A stretch of DNA of 64,000 nt from SAR86 cluster bacterium AG-313-D11 (GTDB taxonomy: Bacteria; Pseudomonadota; Gammaproteobacteria; Magnimaribacterales; D2472). Where the stretch lies: contig QBVW01000002.1 of assembly GCA_003284215.1 (NCBI GenBank), positions 62,001 to 126,000 of the forward strand, read 5' to 3'. A program made the position numbers and the translations under genes. Positions within the stretch are counted from its first letter, which is position 1. Each line of letters begins with the position of its first letter. Below are positions 38,698-48,016 of the stretch, in pieces. The notes beneath the pieces are model-generated. The model was not told the DNA's origin, did no database searches, and saw only the letters and a list, made by a program, of their open reading frames with translations.

Positions 38698-39699
38698 ATG
38701 CCTAAACAAGAATTTCCATTTCCTATGCCCAATGGCTGGTTTTGCATTGTAAGAAGTCATGAGCTAGAGAATGGTGAGCTGAAATCAATCAAGTTTTGTG
38801 AAAAAGATGTCGCCGCATTTAGAACTGTATCTGGAAAAGTTGCTGTCTTAGACGCTTATTGTGGTTATTCTGGAATTAATCTTGGAATTAGTGGCTGCGT
38901 TGAGGGAGAAAATCTTGTTTGCACGCAACATGGAATTAAATGGGATGTTAACGGATCATGTGCTGAAATTGACGAAAAAAGTAGTGTTCCAGACTCTGCA
39001 AAAGAAATAAAAATGTTTAATTATCCTGTGGTCGAAGTTAATGGATTTATCTGGGCTTGGCATCATTTGCATAAAGAAGATCCGGAATGGGAAGTCCCTG
39101 CTATCGAAGGATTTAATGGGGACGATGATAAATGGGGTAAGACATATTATTACGACTACAACATAAACACAGTTTTACAAGAAATAGCTGAAAATGATGT
39201 TGACCAAGCTCATTTTCCTAAGGTTCATGGATCACCAAGCCTTCCTGAGACTGAGGCGATTACAGAAGGAATATATAAAAAAACTATCGCTGAAACATTA
39301 ATGGATCCAAATAATGACAGTGTTTCTGAGGAACACAAAGTTGAGGATCATGGCATGTTTACTACTACTTTTACTAGAGAGTCATGGGGTCTTGGAACCG
39401 TTGGTTTAAAAATGATTAACTTGCCGCCAAATGGAGGAGAGTTCATCATGGTAAATGCTTCAAGTCCTGTTGATAACTCCAATTCAATTTTAAGATGGTC
39501 GATGAGAGTTTCAAAAGATATTGAAGATGAATTGGGAATGGCAATAATTGATGGCATTGCAAATGGGGTATTAGATGATATGCCTATTTGGGATCATAAG
39601 AGTTATGTTGCTGATCCAATCCTGTGTGACGGAGATGGGCCAATCAACAAATTTCGTAAGTGGGTTAGTCAATTTTATTCAGATCCAATACAAAACTGA
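38698..39699 (+). CDS. Rieske-type oxygenase alpha subunit-like (KshA/DAF-36-like layout), atypical Rieske ligand
   Basis: AYCGYSGINLGISGCVEGENLVCTQHGIKWD Rieske-like segment; NDVDQAHFPKVHG mononuclear iron motif. Confidence 0.85.
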   Translation: MPKQEFPFPMPNGWFCIVRSHELENGELKSIKFCEKDVAAFRTVSGKVAVLDAYCGYSGINLGISGCVEGENLVCTQHGIKWDVNGSCAEIDEKSSVPDSAKEIKMFNYPVVEVNGFIWAWHHLHKEDPEWEVPAIEGFNGDDDKWGKTYYYDYNINTVLQEIAENDVDQAHFPKVHGSPSLPETEAITEGIYKKTIAETLMDPNNDSVSEEHKVEDHGMFTTTFTRESWGLGTVGLKMINLPPNGGEFIMVNASSPVDNSNSILRWSMRVSKDIEDELGMAIIDGIANGVLDDMPIWDHKSYVADPILCDGDGPINKFRKWVSQFYSDPIQN

Positions 39700-39702
39700 T
39701 TT

Positions 39703-40284
39703 TTGGCAAAAGTTCATTTTTTTTACTCAACCATGAATGCTGGTAAATCTACAGCATTACTTCAATCAAATTATAATTACAATGAAAGAGGAATGGATAC
39801 TTTGGTTTTTTTACCAAAAGTTGATGCAGACCTGAATAACGGCAAAATTCACTCAAGAATTGGTTTGACTGCTAATGCCCATTCTGTTGATACAGATTTT
39901 GATTTCTTTAATTTTGTATCTCAAGAAAAAATGAAAAGGTCTATTAGCTGCATTCTTATTGACGAGGTTCAATTTTTAAATAAAGAGCAAATAAGACAAG
40001 TCTGTAAAGTAAGTGATGAATTAAACATACCTGCCATGTGCTACGGAATTAGAACGGACTTCCAAGGCAAGCTTTTTGAAGGCAGCTCAGAATTGCTTGC
40101 GCTTGCAGATAATCTTATTGAATTAAAAACTGTGTGTGACTGCGGAAGAAAAGCAATCATGGTTGTTCGCCTTGATGAAAATGGTAATGTGGTAAAAGAT
40201 GGGGATCAAATAAAAATTGGTGGCAATGATTCATATAAAGTTTGTTGTCGTAAACACTTTAGAGAATTTACACAGCTAATCTAA
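39703..40284 (+). CDS. tdk: thymidine kinase
   Basis: FFYSTMNAGKSTALLQSNYNYNERG, CILIDEVQFL, CYGIRTDFQGKLFEGS, C-terminal Zn-binding Cys/His. TTG start 3 nt after the previous stop. Confidence 0.92.
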   Translation: MAKVHFFYSTMNAGKSTALLQSNYNYNERGMDTLVFLPKVDADLNNGKIHSRIGLTANAHSVDTDFDFFNFVSQEKMKRSISCILIDEVQFLNKEQIRQVCKVSDELNIPAMCYGIRTDFQGKLFEGSSELLALADNLIELKTVCDCGRKAIMVVRLDENGNVVKDGDQIKIGGNDSYKVCCRKHFREFTQLI

Positions 40285-40827
40285 CTATCTTTTTCCCCGT
40301 TTCAAAGTATTTAAATATTTATATGATGGATCATTCCTATCTGAAGTACCTATATTTGCGCCCTCAATCATGGGGTGAATTAAGTTTACTTTTGAGGGGT
40401 CATTAACATAAGCCCAATCAGCATCGACTGCTCTGCTAGAAAATTTCCAAACTCCATTCCTTTTTTCATATTCATCAAAATATCTGCCGCCAATTAGCAC
40501 ATCAAAATTTCCGGTATCTGCCAAGACCTGATGAAAAGCAAGAATATAGGTCTCCCCTTCAGCATTATCACCCATTAATTTAACGTTATGAGTGGTTACA
40601 TTATGATGTAATATTCCCATAGATTTTTGAATCTCAGGCAGCAAATCTATAAAGTCCATTGCCTTACCCTTAAAAAATGAACCATGGTCATCATGCGCAT
40701 CTTCATGATAAAGCTCTCGCATCAATTCATGATCATGCCTATCTGCTGCCCTGCAATACATGTGCACTAGGTCTCTAATAGATTCCCTATCGATGATTTC
40801 TTGAATTTTGCTATCTATATCGCTCAT
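40285..40827 (-). CDS. SnoaL-like / NTF2-like protein
   Basis: IIDRESIRDLVHMYCRAADRHDHELMRELYHEDAHDDHG, SnoaL_4 pattern. Confidence 0.82.
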   Translation of the reverse strand: MSDIDSKIQEIIDRESIRDLVHMYCRAADRHDHELMRELYHEDAHDDHGSFFKGKAMDFIDLLPEIQKSMGILHHNVTTHNVKLMGDNAEGETYILAFHQVLADTGNFDVLIGGRYFDEYEKRNGVWKFSSRAVDADWAYVNDPSKVNLIHPMIEGANIGTSDRNDPSYKYLNTLKRGKR

Positions 40828-40893
40828 ACTAATTACCTAAATTAAAACTTTCATTTAATATAAATCAAATTTTTTAATATTAAAATTAACTAG

Positions 40894-43026
40894 ATGAACC
40901 AAAAAATTAAACATCCTCTTCTAGCCTCGCCCGGTTCCATTGGAGGTTTAGAATTGAAAAATAGAATGGTCCTTGCGGCAATGGGTTCAAATTTTGCCTC
41001 AGAAGACGGACATACTTCGAAACAACTTAATGCTTATTACGAAGAAAGAGCGCGTGGTGGAGTTGGTTTAATTATTTTAGAGACATCAGCCATAACGTGG
41101 CCAGCTGGGGCATCTATGCCCAACATGATAGGTTTTTCTAAAGATGAATTTATTCCTGATCTTCAATTGCTAACGCAAAGCATTCATCAACATGGGACGA
41201 AGATTGCAGCTCAGCTAAATCATAGCGGGAAAATCGCTCAAGAAGATGTCATTGCTGGCAGACCTATTCCAGTTCCATCAATTCCAACATCTGAGCGCAG
41301 TGATATGTTTGGTCTGCTTACTCAAGATGAAATCATGAACTTTATCAAAGCTGGTGGTCCAGATGGAAAAGGTCCTCGGTATCATGAACTTTCAGTTGAG
41401 GAGATTCAAATAGAAATTCAACATTTTGTTGAAGCGGCAAAGCGAGCTAAAGCCTCAAATTTTGATGCAATTGAAATTCATGCAGGTCATGGTTATCTTA
41501 TTTCAAGCTTTCTTTCTCCAGCTGTAAATAAAAGGACAGATGAATATGGTGGAACTCCAGAGAAAAGAGCGAAACTTCTTATTGAAATTATTTCTGAAAT
41601 AAAAAAACAAATTAAGAATTTGCCAGTACTCGTAAGATTAGACGCTAATGAGTATCGAATTGATAATGGAATAACGCCAAATGATTTTTTAATTACGGCT
41701 TCCCTAGCCCAAAAAGCAGGTGCAGATGCGATTGACGTTAGTGCGTATGGCAATACAAGTAAAGGCATTGCATTTACAGAAGCTCCCCTTGTTCATGAAC
41801 CAGGCGGCTTCTTAAATTTTGTGAAGATGGCAAAGAAGGTGTTATCGATTCCGGTTATTGCTGTAGGAAGAATTGAGCTTGATGTTGCTGAAAAGGGTCT
41901 TAAGAATAATGAATTTGATTTTTTAGCTATGGGAAGAAAATTATTAGCTGATCCTGGGCTGCCAAATAAAATTATTTCAGGGCAAGAGCATCTTATTCGA
42001 CCCTGTATCTATTGTTATGTATGTGTCAGTCAAATTTTTATTAATAAGCCCATGAAATGTGCTGTGAATGGACAACTAGGTAATGAGCACCTTAAGGAAA
42101 ATATTATTCTCTCAACAGCTGAGCAAAAAAATATATTAGTTATTGGAGCTGGTCCTAGCGGCATGGAGTCGGCAAGGCTTTTAGCTATGCGAGGACATCA
42201 TGTTGAGGTTTGGGAAAAAGATAAAGATATTGGTGGGACTGTTAGGGTTGCTGCTTTAGCTTATGAGCCAAATGGACGCTTAATAGATTATTTAAAAAAT
42301 TCTTTAGATGAATTAGGTGTCAAAATAAAAATGCGTACTTTAGCAACACCTGAGTCAATTCAAGCCTTTAATCCTGATCATGTAGTCGTGGCAATTGGAG
42401 CTCACAGAGATGCCCCATCAATCGATGGAAAAGATAGAAGAAATGTTTTTGATGGAGAGCAACTTAGAGGACTATTATTTGGATCAGACTCAAATGCAAT
42501 AAAGAAGCTTTCATTCTTCCAGCAAATAATTTTAAAAATAGGAAGAGCCTCTCAATTGCTAAGGAACATCACTGCACTAAGATTTTTAAGTAAAATTTGG
42601 ATGCCTATTTCAAAAAATATTGTTGTCATTGGTGGAGATCTCGTTGGATTGGAATTGGCGGAATTCTTAATCGAGCGAGGTAGAAATGTCAAAGTGCTGG
42701 AACCTACCGGATCACTGGGTCCCAATCTCAGTATCGTAAGACGCTCTAGAGTTGTCCATCTCCTTAAAGAGCATGGAGTAGATCTTTTAACCAATGTAGA
42801 CATAAAGGAAATTAATAGTCAGGGTGTTATTGTGCAGCATGAAGATTCTGAAAAAGTATTTCCAGCTGATCAAATAATTATTGCCTTAGGAGCAAATGCA
42901 AATTTAAATCTTTCTGAAGAGCTCAATAAAATAAATATCTCGGTTTCGTCAATTGGTGACTGCACATCTGTAGGATATATTCATGGAGCTATCGCAGATG
43001 CAAGAAAAGCAGTGATAAATTTATAA
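40894..43026 (+). CDS. NADH:flavin oxidoreductase, OYE / 2,4-dienoyl-CoA reductase type
   Basis: N-terminal TIM barrel (LKNRMVLAAMGSNFA, HAGHGYLISSFLSPAVNKRTDEYGG), Fe-S cysteines RPCIYCYVC...KCAVN, C-terminal FAD domain VIGAGPSGMESARLLA. Confidence 0.92.
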   Translation: MNQKIKHPLLASPGSIGGLELKNRMVLAAMGSNFASEDGHTSKQLNAYYEERARGGVGLIILETSAITWPAGASMPNMIGFSKDEFIPDLQLLTQSIHQHGTKIAAQLNHSGKIAQEDVIAGRPIPVPSIPTSERSDMFGLLTQDEIMNFIKAGGPDGKGPRYHELSVEEIQIEIQHFVEAAKRAKASNFDAIEIHAGHGYLISSFLSPAVNKRTDEYGGTPEKRAKLLIEIISEIKKQIKNLPVLVRLDANEYRIDNGITPNDFLITASLAQKAGADAIDVSAYGNTSKGIAFTEAPLVHEPGGFLNFVKMAKKVLSIPVIAVGRIELDVAEKGLKNNEFDFLAMGRKLLADPGLPNKIISGQEHLIRPCIYCYVCVSQIFINKPMKCAVNGQLGNEHLKENIILSTAEQKNILVIGAGPSGMESARLLAMRGHHVEVWEKDKDIGGTVRVAALAYEPNGRLIDYLKNSLDELGVKIKMRTLATPESIQAFNPDHVVVAIGAHRDAPSIDGKDRRNVFDGEQLRGLLFGSDSNAIKKLSFFQQIILKIGRASQLLRNITALRFLSKIWMPISKNIVVIGGDLVGLELAEFLIERGRNVKVLEPTGSLGPNLSIVRRSRVVHLLKEHGVDLLTNVDIKEINSQGVIVQHEDSEKVFPADQIIIALGANANLNLSEELNKINISVSSIGDCTSVGYIHGAIADARKAVINL

Positions 43027-43234
43027 CGTTTATTTTAATTTCAATTGAAAGAATTGTTCTACAGTTTGATCTGCAATTTTTTGAATTTTTTTGGCATAAC
43101 TCAATATTTAGACCAAATATGCACTAACGAATGCTAATAATTTATTCTTATAAAAAAAAATTTACACGCGTGTTCAAGATAAATCTTTACTAATTATAAA
43201 TTATATATATAATGTATTATAATTAAAATCTATT

Positions 43235-43843
43235 ATGATAACTTTAATAAAAAATTCTACCTCTCAATTATCAGATGCTTTCGCATATTCAATGACAAAG
43301 TTTTTTAGATTTATAGCCGATAGCTTTTTTTTAAAAAGATACGGTCACAGAGCAGTTGTTTTAGAAACAGTTGCTGGGGTTCCCGGAATGGTGGCCGGGG
43401 TGTGGATGCATTTTAAAAGCTTAAGAAAAATGAAAGCCGGCTATGGTGAGCAAATTAGAGAAATGTTATCAGAGGCTGAGAATGAAAGAATGCACTTAAT
43501 GTTTTTTATTGAGATTGCTAAACCAAATATTATGGAAAGATTCATTGTTCTCTCATCTCAACTATTATTTGGTATTTTTTATCTATTTATGTATACATTC
43601 TTTACTAGAACTGCACACAGGATGATTGGTTATTTCGAAGACGAGGCGGTAAGTAGTTATACGGAGTATTTGAAGATGGTTGAATCGGGAGAAGTGGAAA
43701 ATACACCTGCACCTCACATAGCTATCAATTATTATAATTTAGGCGCTGATGCAAGATTATCAGATCTCATAAAATGTGTTAGAGCGGACGAGCAACATCA
43801 TAGTGAAATTAATCACAATTACGCAAATAAACTTCAAAGTTAA
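43235..43843 (+). CDS. aox: alternative oxidase (ubiquinol terminal oxidase)
   Basis: All four diiron-helix motifs: VVLETVAGVPGMVAG, EAENERMHLMFFIE, FEDEAVSSYTEYL, RADEQHHSEINH. Confidence 0.94.
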   Translation: MITLIKNSTSQLSDAFAYSMTKFFRFIADSFFLKRYGHRAVVLETVAGVPGMVAGVWMHFKSLRKMKAGYGEQIREMLSEAENERMHLMFFIEIAKPNIMERFIVLSSQLLFGIFYLFMYTFFTRTAHRMIGYFEDEAVSSYTEYLKMVESGEVENTPAPHIAINYYNLGADARLSDLIKCVRADEQHHSEINHNYANKLQS

Positions 43844-43947
43844 TTGTTGGATCTAGCGTGATCGAATAGTTGCCCTCTTCGGTACCGCGCAAGTAATAAT
43901 TTAGGAACTAAGCTGGATGTAAAAAAATATATCCCTTTTTGATAGTT

Positions 43948-44424
43948 CTATTTTCTTTGGCCATCAAGGTATTTAGAAATAATTGATTCAGTTGCGAGTA
44001 TTTTTTTTCTAGATGTTTTAGTAGCAAATAAAATTTCAAATATTAAAAAAATTAATGAGAGTATTAAGCACAACATGCAAAGAATAAATGCAAAGGAAAT
44101 AAAGCTATCTAATAAAATTTGATATATTCCTCCAACAAACATCGATCCAATAACAATGCAAACTATTAATCCGCTAAATGTACAAAAGAAAATTGCTATG
44201 TTTATAAATGTAGTTCTAAAAATTAATCTTTTACGATTCAATAAAATGATTTTTCGATCATCAGCATTGACAAGAGCAACGTAGCTTTCAAGATATCTTA
44301 GCCTATCAATAATCCTACCAAGCCTTCCTGTCATAACATTTAACAGTGCTCCGATACCAGCCAATAAAAAGACTGGAGTTACTGCAGTCTGCATTATTTC
44401 TGATATAGATTGGTATTCTTGCAT
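43948..44424 (-). CDS. DUF2721 family membrane protein
   Basis: MQEYQSISEIMQTAVTPVFLLAGIGALLNVMTGRLGRIIDRLRYLE. Start taken at 44424 because the longer ORF runs into the tRNA. Confidence 0.83.
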   Translation of the reverse strand: MQEYQSISEIMQTAVTPVFLLAGIGALLNVMTGRLGRIIDRLRYLESYVALVNADDRKIILLNRKRLIFRTTFINIAIFFCTFSGLIVCIVIGSMFVGGIYQILLDSFISFAFILCMLCLILSLIFLIFEILFATKTSRKKILATESIISKYLDGQRK

Positions 44425-44469
44425 TGCCTTTAAATTGAAATTGTAGCAAATTTTGAGATTACTATTTAT

Positions 44470-44545
44470 TGGTGGAGCTAGGCGGGATCGAACCGCCGAC
44501 CTCTTGCGTGCCACGCAAGCGCTCTCCCAGCTGAGCTATAGCCCC
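44470..44545 (-). tRNA. tRNA-Ala (anticodon GGC)
   Basis: Minus strand GGGGCTATAGCTCAGCTGGGAGAGCGCTTGCGTGGCACGCAAGAGGTCGGCGGTTCGATCCCGCCTAGCTCCACCA folds as a 76-nt cloverleaf with encoded CCA. Confidence 0.97.
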
Positions 44546-44606
44546 AAATGATGAGAATTATATATCACTAATATATGCAGAGTGAATTATTTGATATATT
44601 GAATAA

Positions 44607-45452
44607 ATGGAATTCAAGCTACCAACATCTTCCTCGAACCTAGGGGTAGAAATACAAAATATAAACATTGCAAAGAGCCTCTCTGATAAAAAGATAATTG
44701 GTATTAGGGAACATTGGGTAAATTATGGAGTTGCAATTTTTCCAAATCAAAAATTGAATCTTGAAGAGTATGAGAACTTCAGCCAGCAATTTGGACCTTT
44801 TGGAGAAGAGCCTTTCTTGATTCCAATGCAAGAGCACCCTCATATAGTAAAACTGCACAGAAAACCTGATGAGGAAGCGACTCATTTTGGAGGTGCCTGG
44901 CATTCAGATTGGTCTTTTCAAAGCTCTCCCCCTTCAGCAACCATGCTCTATTCTGAAATTATTCCACCAACAGGAGGTGATACTCTTTTTGCGAATACTG
45001 CTGATGCTTATGATGACTTATCTTCAGATCTAAAACAAAGAGTTAAAAACTTACGCTGTCTCCATAGTGCAAAACTCCCTTATGCCAAAGATGGCGTCTA
45101 CGCAACTGAAGGTAAAGCAAGAACTATGAAGATTCATACTTCAGACGAAGCAAATAAAACAATGTCTCACCCCCTTGTCAGAACTCACAGAGAAACAGGG
45201 CGACAGACTCTTTTTATAAATCCTGTATATACAATTCAAATAGAGGGATTTACCAAAGAAGAATCTGATGCTTTATTATTTGAGTTATATATTCACATGG
45301 CACAAGAAAAGTATGTTTATCGACATAAGTGGCAACCAGATATGCTGATCATGTGGGATAACCGCTCTGTTATGCATATGGCTGAGGGGGGATATGATGG
45401 CTATGAAAGACTTCTTCATAGAATTACTATTGCTGGAGATACAACAGAGTAA
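44607..45452 (+). CDS. TauD/TfdA-family Fe(II)/2-oxoglutarate dioxygenase
   Basis: GGAWHSDWSF HxD motif, PPTGGDTLFANT, distal His in LLHRITIAGD. Confidence 0.92.
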   Translation: MEFKLPTSSSNLGVEIQNINIAKSLSDKKIIGIREHWVNYGVAIFPNQKLNLEEYENFSQQFGPFGEEPFLIPMQEHPHIVKLHRKPDEEATHFGGAWHSDWSFQSSPPSATMLYSEIIPPTGGDTLFANTADAYDDLSSDLKQRVKNLRCLHSAKLPYAKDGVYATEGKARTMKIHTSDEANKTMSHPLVRTHRETGRQTLFINPVYTIQIEGFTKEESDALLFELYIHMAQEKYVYRHKWQPDMLIMWDNRSVMHMAEGGYDGYERLLHRITIAGDTTE

Positions 45453-45468
45453 TCTGAGTTAAAATTTC

Positions 45469-46926
45469 ATGAAAAATAAACCAGTCCTTGTCGGCATTGG
45501 CTCTCTGCAGCAAAAAGGATCTTTTGCTGAACTTGATGAAGCCTTGATCTTGATGGAGAAAGTTACTTTGGACGCCATTGAAGATACTCAAGCTCCAGCA
45601 ATTAAAAATTTCATAGATGAAATTCAAGTACCTAAAGGTTACTGGACCTATAGAGACCCGGGGAAATGGATAGCAGAAAAACATGGATTTGCAGCAGCTA
45701 GAACCAGCGTTACTAAAATTGGAGTGCTTCAACAAAATTTAATTAATTCAGCCTGTAAAAAAATTATAAAAGGTGATATTCGGGCAAGCCTTATTGTAGG
45801 TGGTGAGGCAAGATTTAAAAAAATTCAAGCTCTAAAAGAAGGGCTAGACTTTGAAGAAATGCAGCTTCTAGTAAATCCAGACCACTATGTTAAAGCCAAG
45901 GATGATTTATATGTAGCTGAGGAAATTGATGCCTTAGGGATGATGGCTGTTGGCTACTACGCCATCATAGAAAGCGCCATGCGATACAAGAACAATAGAA
46001 GTATAGAGAAGCATGAGCAATTTCTTGGTGATACATATGCAAGATTTTCTGAGATTGCCGCTCAAAATCCGCATGCATGGAATCAAAAAGTATTTACTTC
46101 CGAAGAAATTCAAAACCCCTCATCGAAAAATCAAAGAATTGCATATCCCTACAATAAGCTTCACAACTCTAGTTGGAATGTTAATCAAGCTTCCGCATTA
46201 ATTCTTACCAGCGAGGAGATTGCTAATAAATTGAATATTCCTATCTCTCAAAGGGTTTACCCGCTTATCTCAAGCGAAACAAATCATATGATTGGAGTCA
46301 TTCAAAGACCTGACATCACCTTCCCCATTGGTCTTCAATTAGCTTCTAATTTTTTGCTTGAAACAGCTAAAAAAAATAAAATTTACCCGTCCTTATATGA
46401 GCTTTATAGCTGCTTTCCTGTCGCAGTTCAGCTATTTTCTGAATCATTGAATGTTCCAGAGAATACAGATAAAACAATAACCGGTGGAATGCCTTTTGCA
46501 GGCGGCCCTTTAAATAATTACATGCTCCATGCAACAGCTCAAATGCTCATGAAGATCAGGAAAAACACAAATGAAATAGGCCTCATTACAGGGGTCTCCG
46601 GCATGATGACCAAGCAAGCTCTTGCCATTTGGGGTAAAGAACCTGTGATGGATTTTGAATCAATGGATGTAACCGCAGAGGCAGAAAAGCTAGAAATTCC
46701 TGTACCTATGTCCGCTCTTCAAAAAGGTGAGGCTAAGGTCATTGGATGTACAACACTTTATGAAAAATTTAATCCAATAAAAGCTGTTTTTTACGGAGAA
46801 GACTCACAAGGCCACAGATTAGTATTAACCTCTATGGAGGAAAGAATTATTAAACAAGTAGAGGCAGAAGAATGCGTAGGAAAACAAATTAAGTTTTTAA
46901 ACAATCAATTTGTCTCATTTTGTTGA
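45469..46926 (+). CDS. acetyl-CoA acetyltransferase-like thiolase-fold protein
   Basis: [55 protein letters not shown]. Confidence 0.8.
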   Translation: MKNKPVLVGIGSLQQKGSFAELDEALILMEKVTLDAIEDTQAPAIKNFIDEIQVPKGYWTYRDPGKWIAEKHGFAAARTSVTKIGVLQQNLINSACKKIIKGDIRASLIVGGEARFKKIQALKEGLDFEEMQLLVNPDHYVKAKDDLYVAEEIDALGMMAVGYYAIIESAMRYKNNRSIEKHEQFLGDTYARFSEIAAQNPHAWNQKVFTSEEIQNPSSKNQRIAYPYNKLHNSSWNVNQASALILTSEEIANKLNIPISQRVYPLISSETNHMIGVIQRPDITFPIGLQLASNFLLETAKKNKIYPSLYELYSCFPVAVQLFSESLNVPENTDKTITGGMPFAGGPLNNYMLHATAQMLMKIRKNTNEIGLITGVSGMMTKQALAIWGKEPVMDFESMDVTAEAEKLEIPVPMSALQKGEAKVIGCTTLYEKFNPIKAVFYGEDSQGHRLVLTSMEERIIKQVEAEECVGKQIKFLNNQFVSFC

Positions 46927-46936
46927 TTGCTCCTTT

Positions 46937-47824
46937 TCAAATAGAGCCAGCAAGTTTGTTAAGGTAGCTAATAAAGGATTCAGCATTTACTGACAATGGT
47001 TTCTCCTTGTTACTGATCATACATATCTCATAACCTATTGTAGGTTTGATTTCTCGAGTCGAAATGCTATCACCATAAATTCCTGCACTAAAATCATCAA
47101 TAATCGAATAGCCAGAACCCTTTTCAACCATAGCTTTTGCAACTTGTATTGTTTCAGTTTCTGCGATCCAGTTCACACTTATACCCTTTTGTCTGAGAAG
47201 TTCATCTAGGTTGTATTGCGCTTGATTTGTTTTCAGATTTTTAATTTTTATAAAAGGCTCATGTTGAATTTTTGATAATTTAAAAACTCCCTCTTTTGGA
47301 GGACTATCTTTAGAGGCAATTAAAACTAATTTACCTGCATGCAGAACTGTTTTATTAAATAGAGCTGAATCATTTGGATTAAAACAAATAACCATATCAA
47401 AAGTTAGTTCTTTCAATTGATCTTCAAGATCTAAACTTTGCAAATTTACTATATTGAATTTAGTACCAGGATGCAGCTTTAGATAGTTATTTAATATATT
47501 AGGCAGCAAGCCAAGTCCCAAGGATGGAGTGCAGCCAATATTTATAATTGATGAAGGATCAGTGACTAAATTTCCAGCAATATTATTAAACTTTAGTATT
47601 TGCTGATGAGCATCAGCAGCGTGCTTAAATAAAATGTCAGCTTCCGGTGTTGGCGAAAGACGCCTTGCATGCCTTACAAAAAGTTTTAATTTTAACCTGT
47701 GCTCAGCATAAGCTAGAGTTTTGCTTACAAGTGGCTGAGAAACATTTAAAACTTTAGCGGCTCGGGTTAGAGAACCTTCATTGTAAACATGATAAAAAAC
47801 TTCAATATGTCTTGAGCTAATCAT
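46937..47824 (-). CDS. LysR-family transcriptional regulator
   Basis: FYHVYNEGSLTRAAKVLNVSQPLVSKTLAYAEHRLKLKLFVR HTH plus substrate-binding domain. Confidence 0.93.
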   Translation of the reverse strand: MISSRHIEVFYHVYNEGSLTRAAKVLNVSQPLVSKTLAYAEHRLKLKLFVRHARRLSPTPEADILFKHAADAHQQILKFNNIAGNLVTDPSSIINIGCTPSLGLGLLPNILNNYLKLHPGTKFNIVNLQSLDLEDQLKELTFDMVICFNPNDSALFNKTVLHAGKLVLIASKDSPPKEGVFKLSKIQHEPFIKIKNLKTNQAQYNLDELLRQKGISVNWIAETETIQVAKAMVEKGSGYSIIDDFSAGIYGDSISTREIKPTIGYEICMISNKEKPLSVNAESFISYLNKLAGSI

Positions 47825-47846
47825 AGGTAAAAATTATTTTATTTTC

Positions 47847-47901
47847 ATTCACTGTTATCTGTTGTGTATATTTTTTATTCATTGTTATCTATTATGTATA
47901 T
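47847..47901. repeat. tandem imperfect direct repeat (25 bp x2, 30-bp period) in the LysR/TonB intergenic region
   Basis: ATTCACTGTTATCTGTTGTGTATAT (47847) and ATTCATTGTTATCTATTATGTATAT (47877), 22/25 identical. Confidence 0.75.
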
Positions 47902-48016
47902 ATAACTATACGTTATATATTAGATCATAATTTTATCTAATAAAATTGATAAATTATCATATAAAAATTGTGTCAACTGCTACTATGATTGCTGGGAAAA
48001 TAATTCTGGGGAAAAA

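Noticed and set aside
43186-43234. AT-rich inverted pattern AATTATA...TATAATT upstream of AOX
   Set aside because: Expected by chance in a nearly pure A/T stretch; probably only -10-like promoter sequence.
44425-44514. N-terminal extension of the DUF2721 ORF (MARKRSAVRSRLAPPINS...)
   Set aside because: Overlaps the tRNA-Ala gene; the MARKRSAVRSRLAPP string is tRNA sequence in translation, so the internal ATG at 44424 is used instead.
45469-46926. Thiolase-like protein apparently lacking the nucleophilic Cys as a possible novel pseudoenzyme
   Set aside because: This layout ([25 protein letters not shown]) seems typical of a known divergent thiolase-fold family, so not flagged as unusual.
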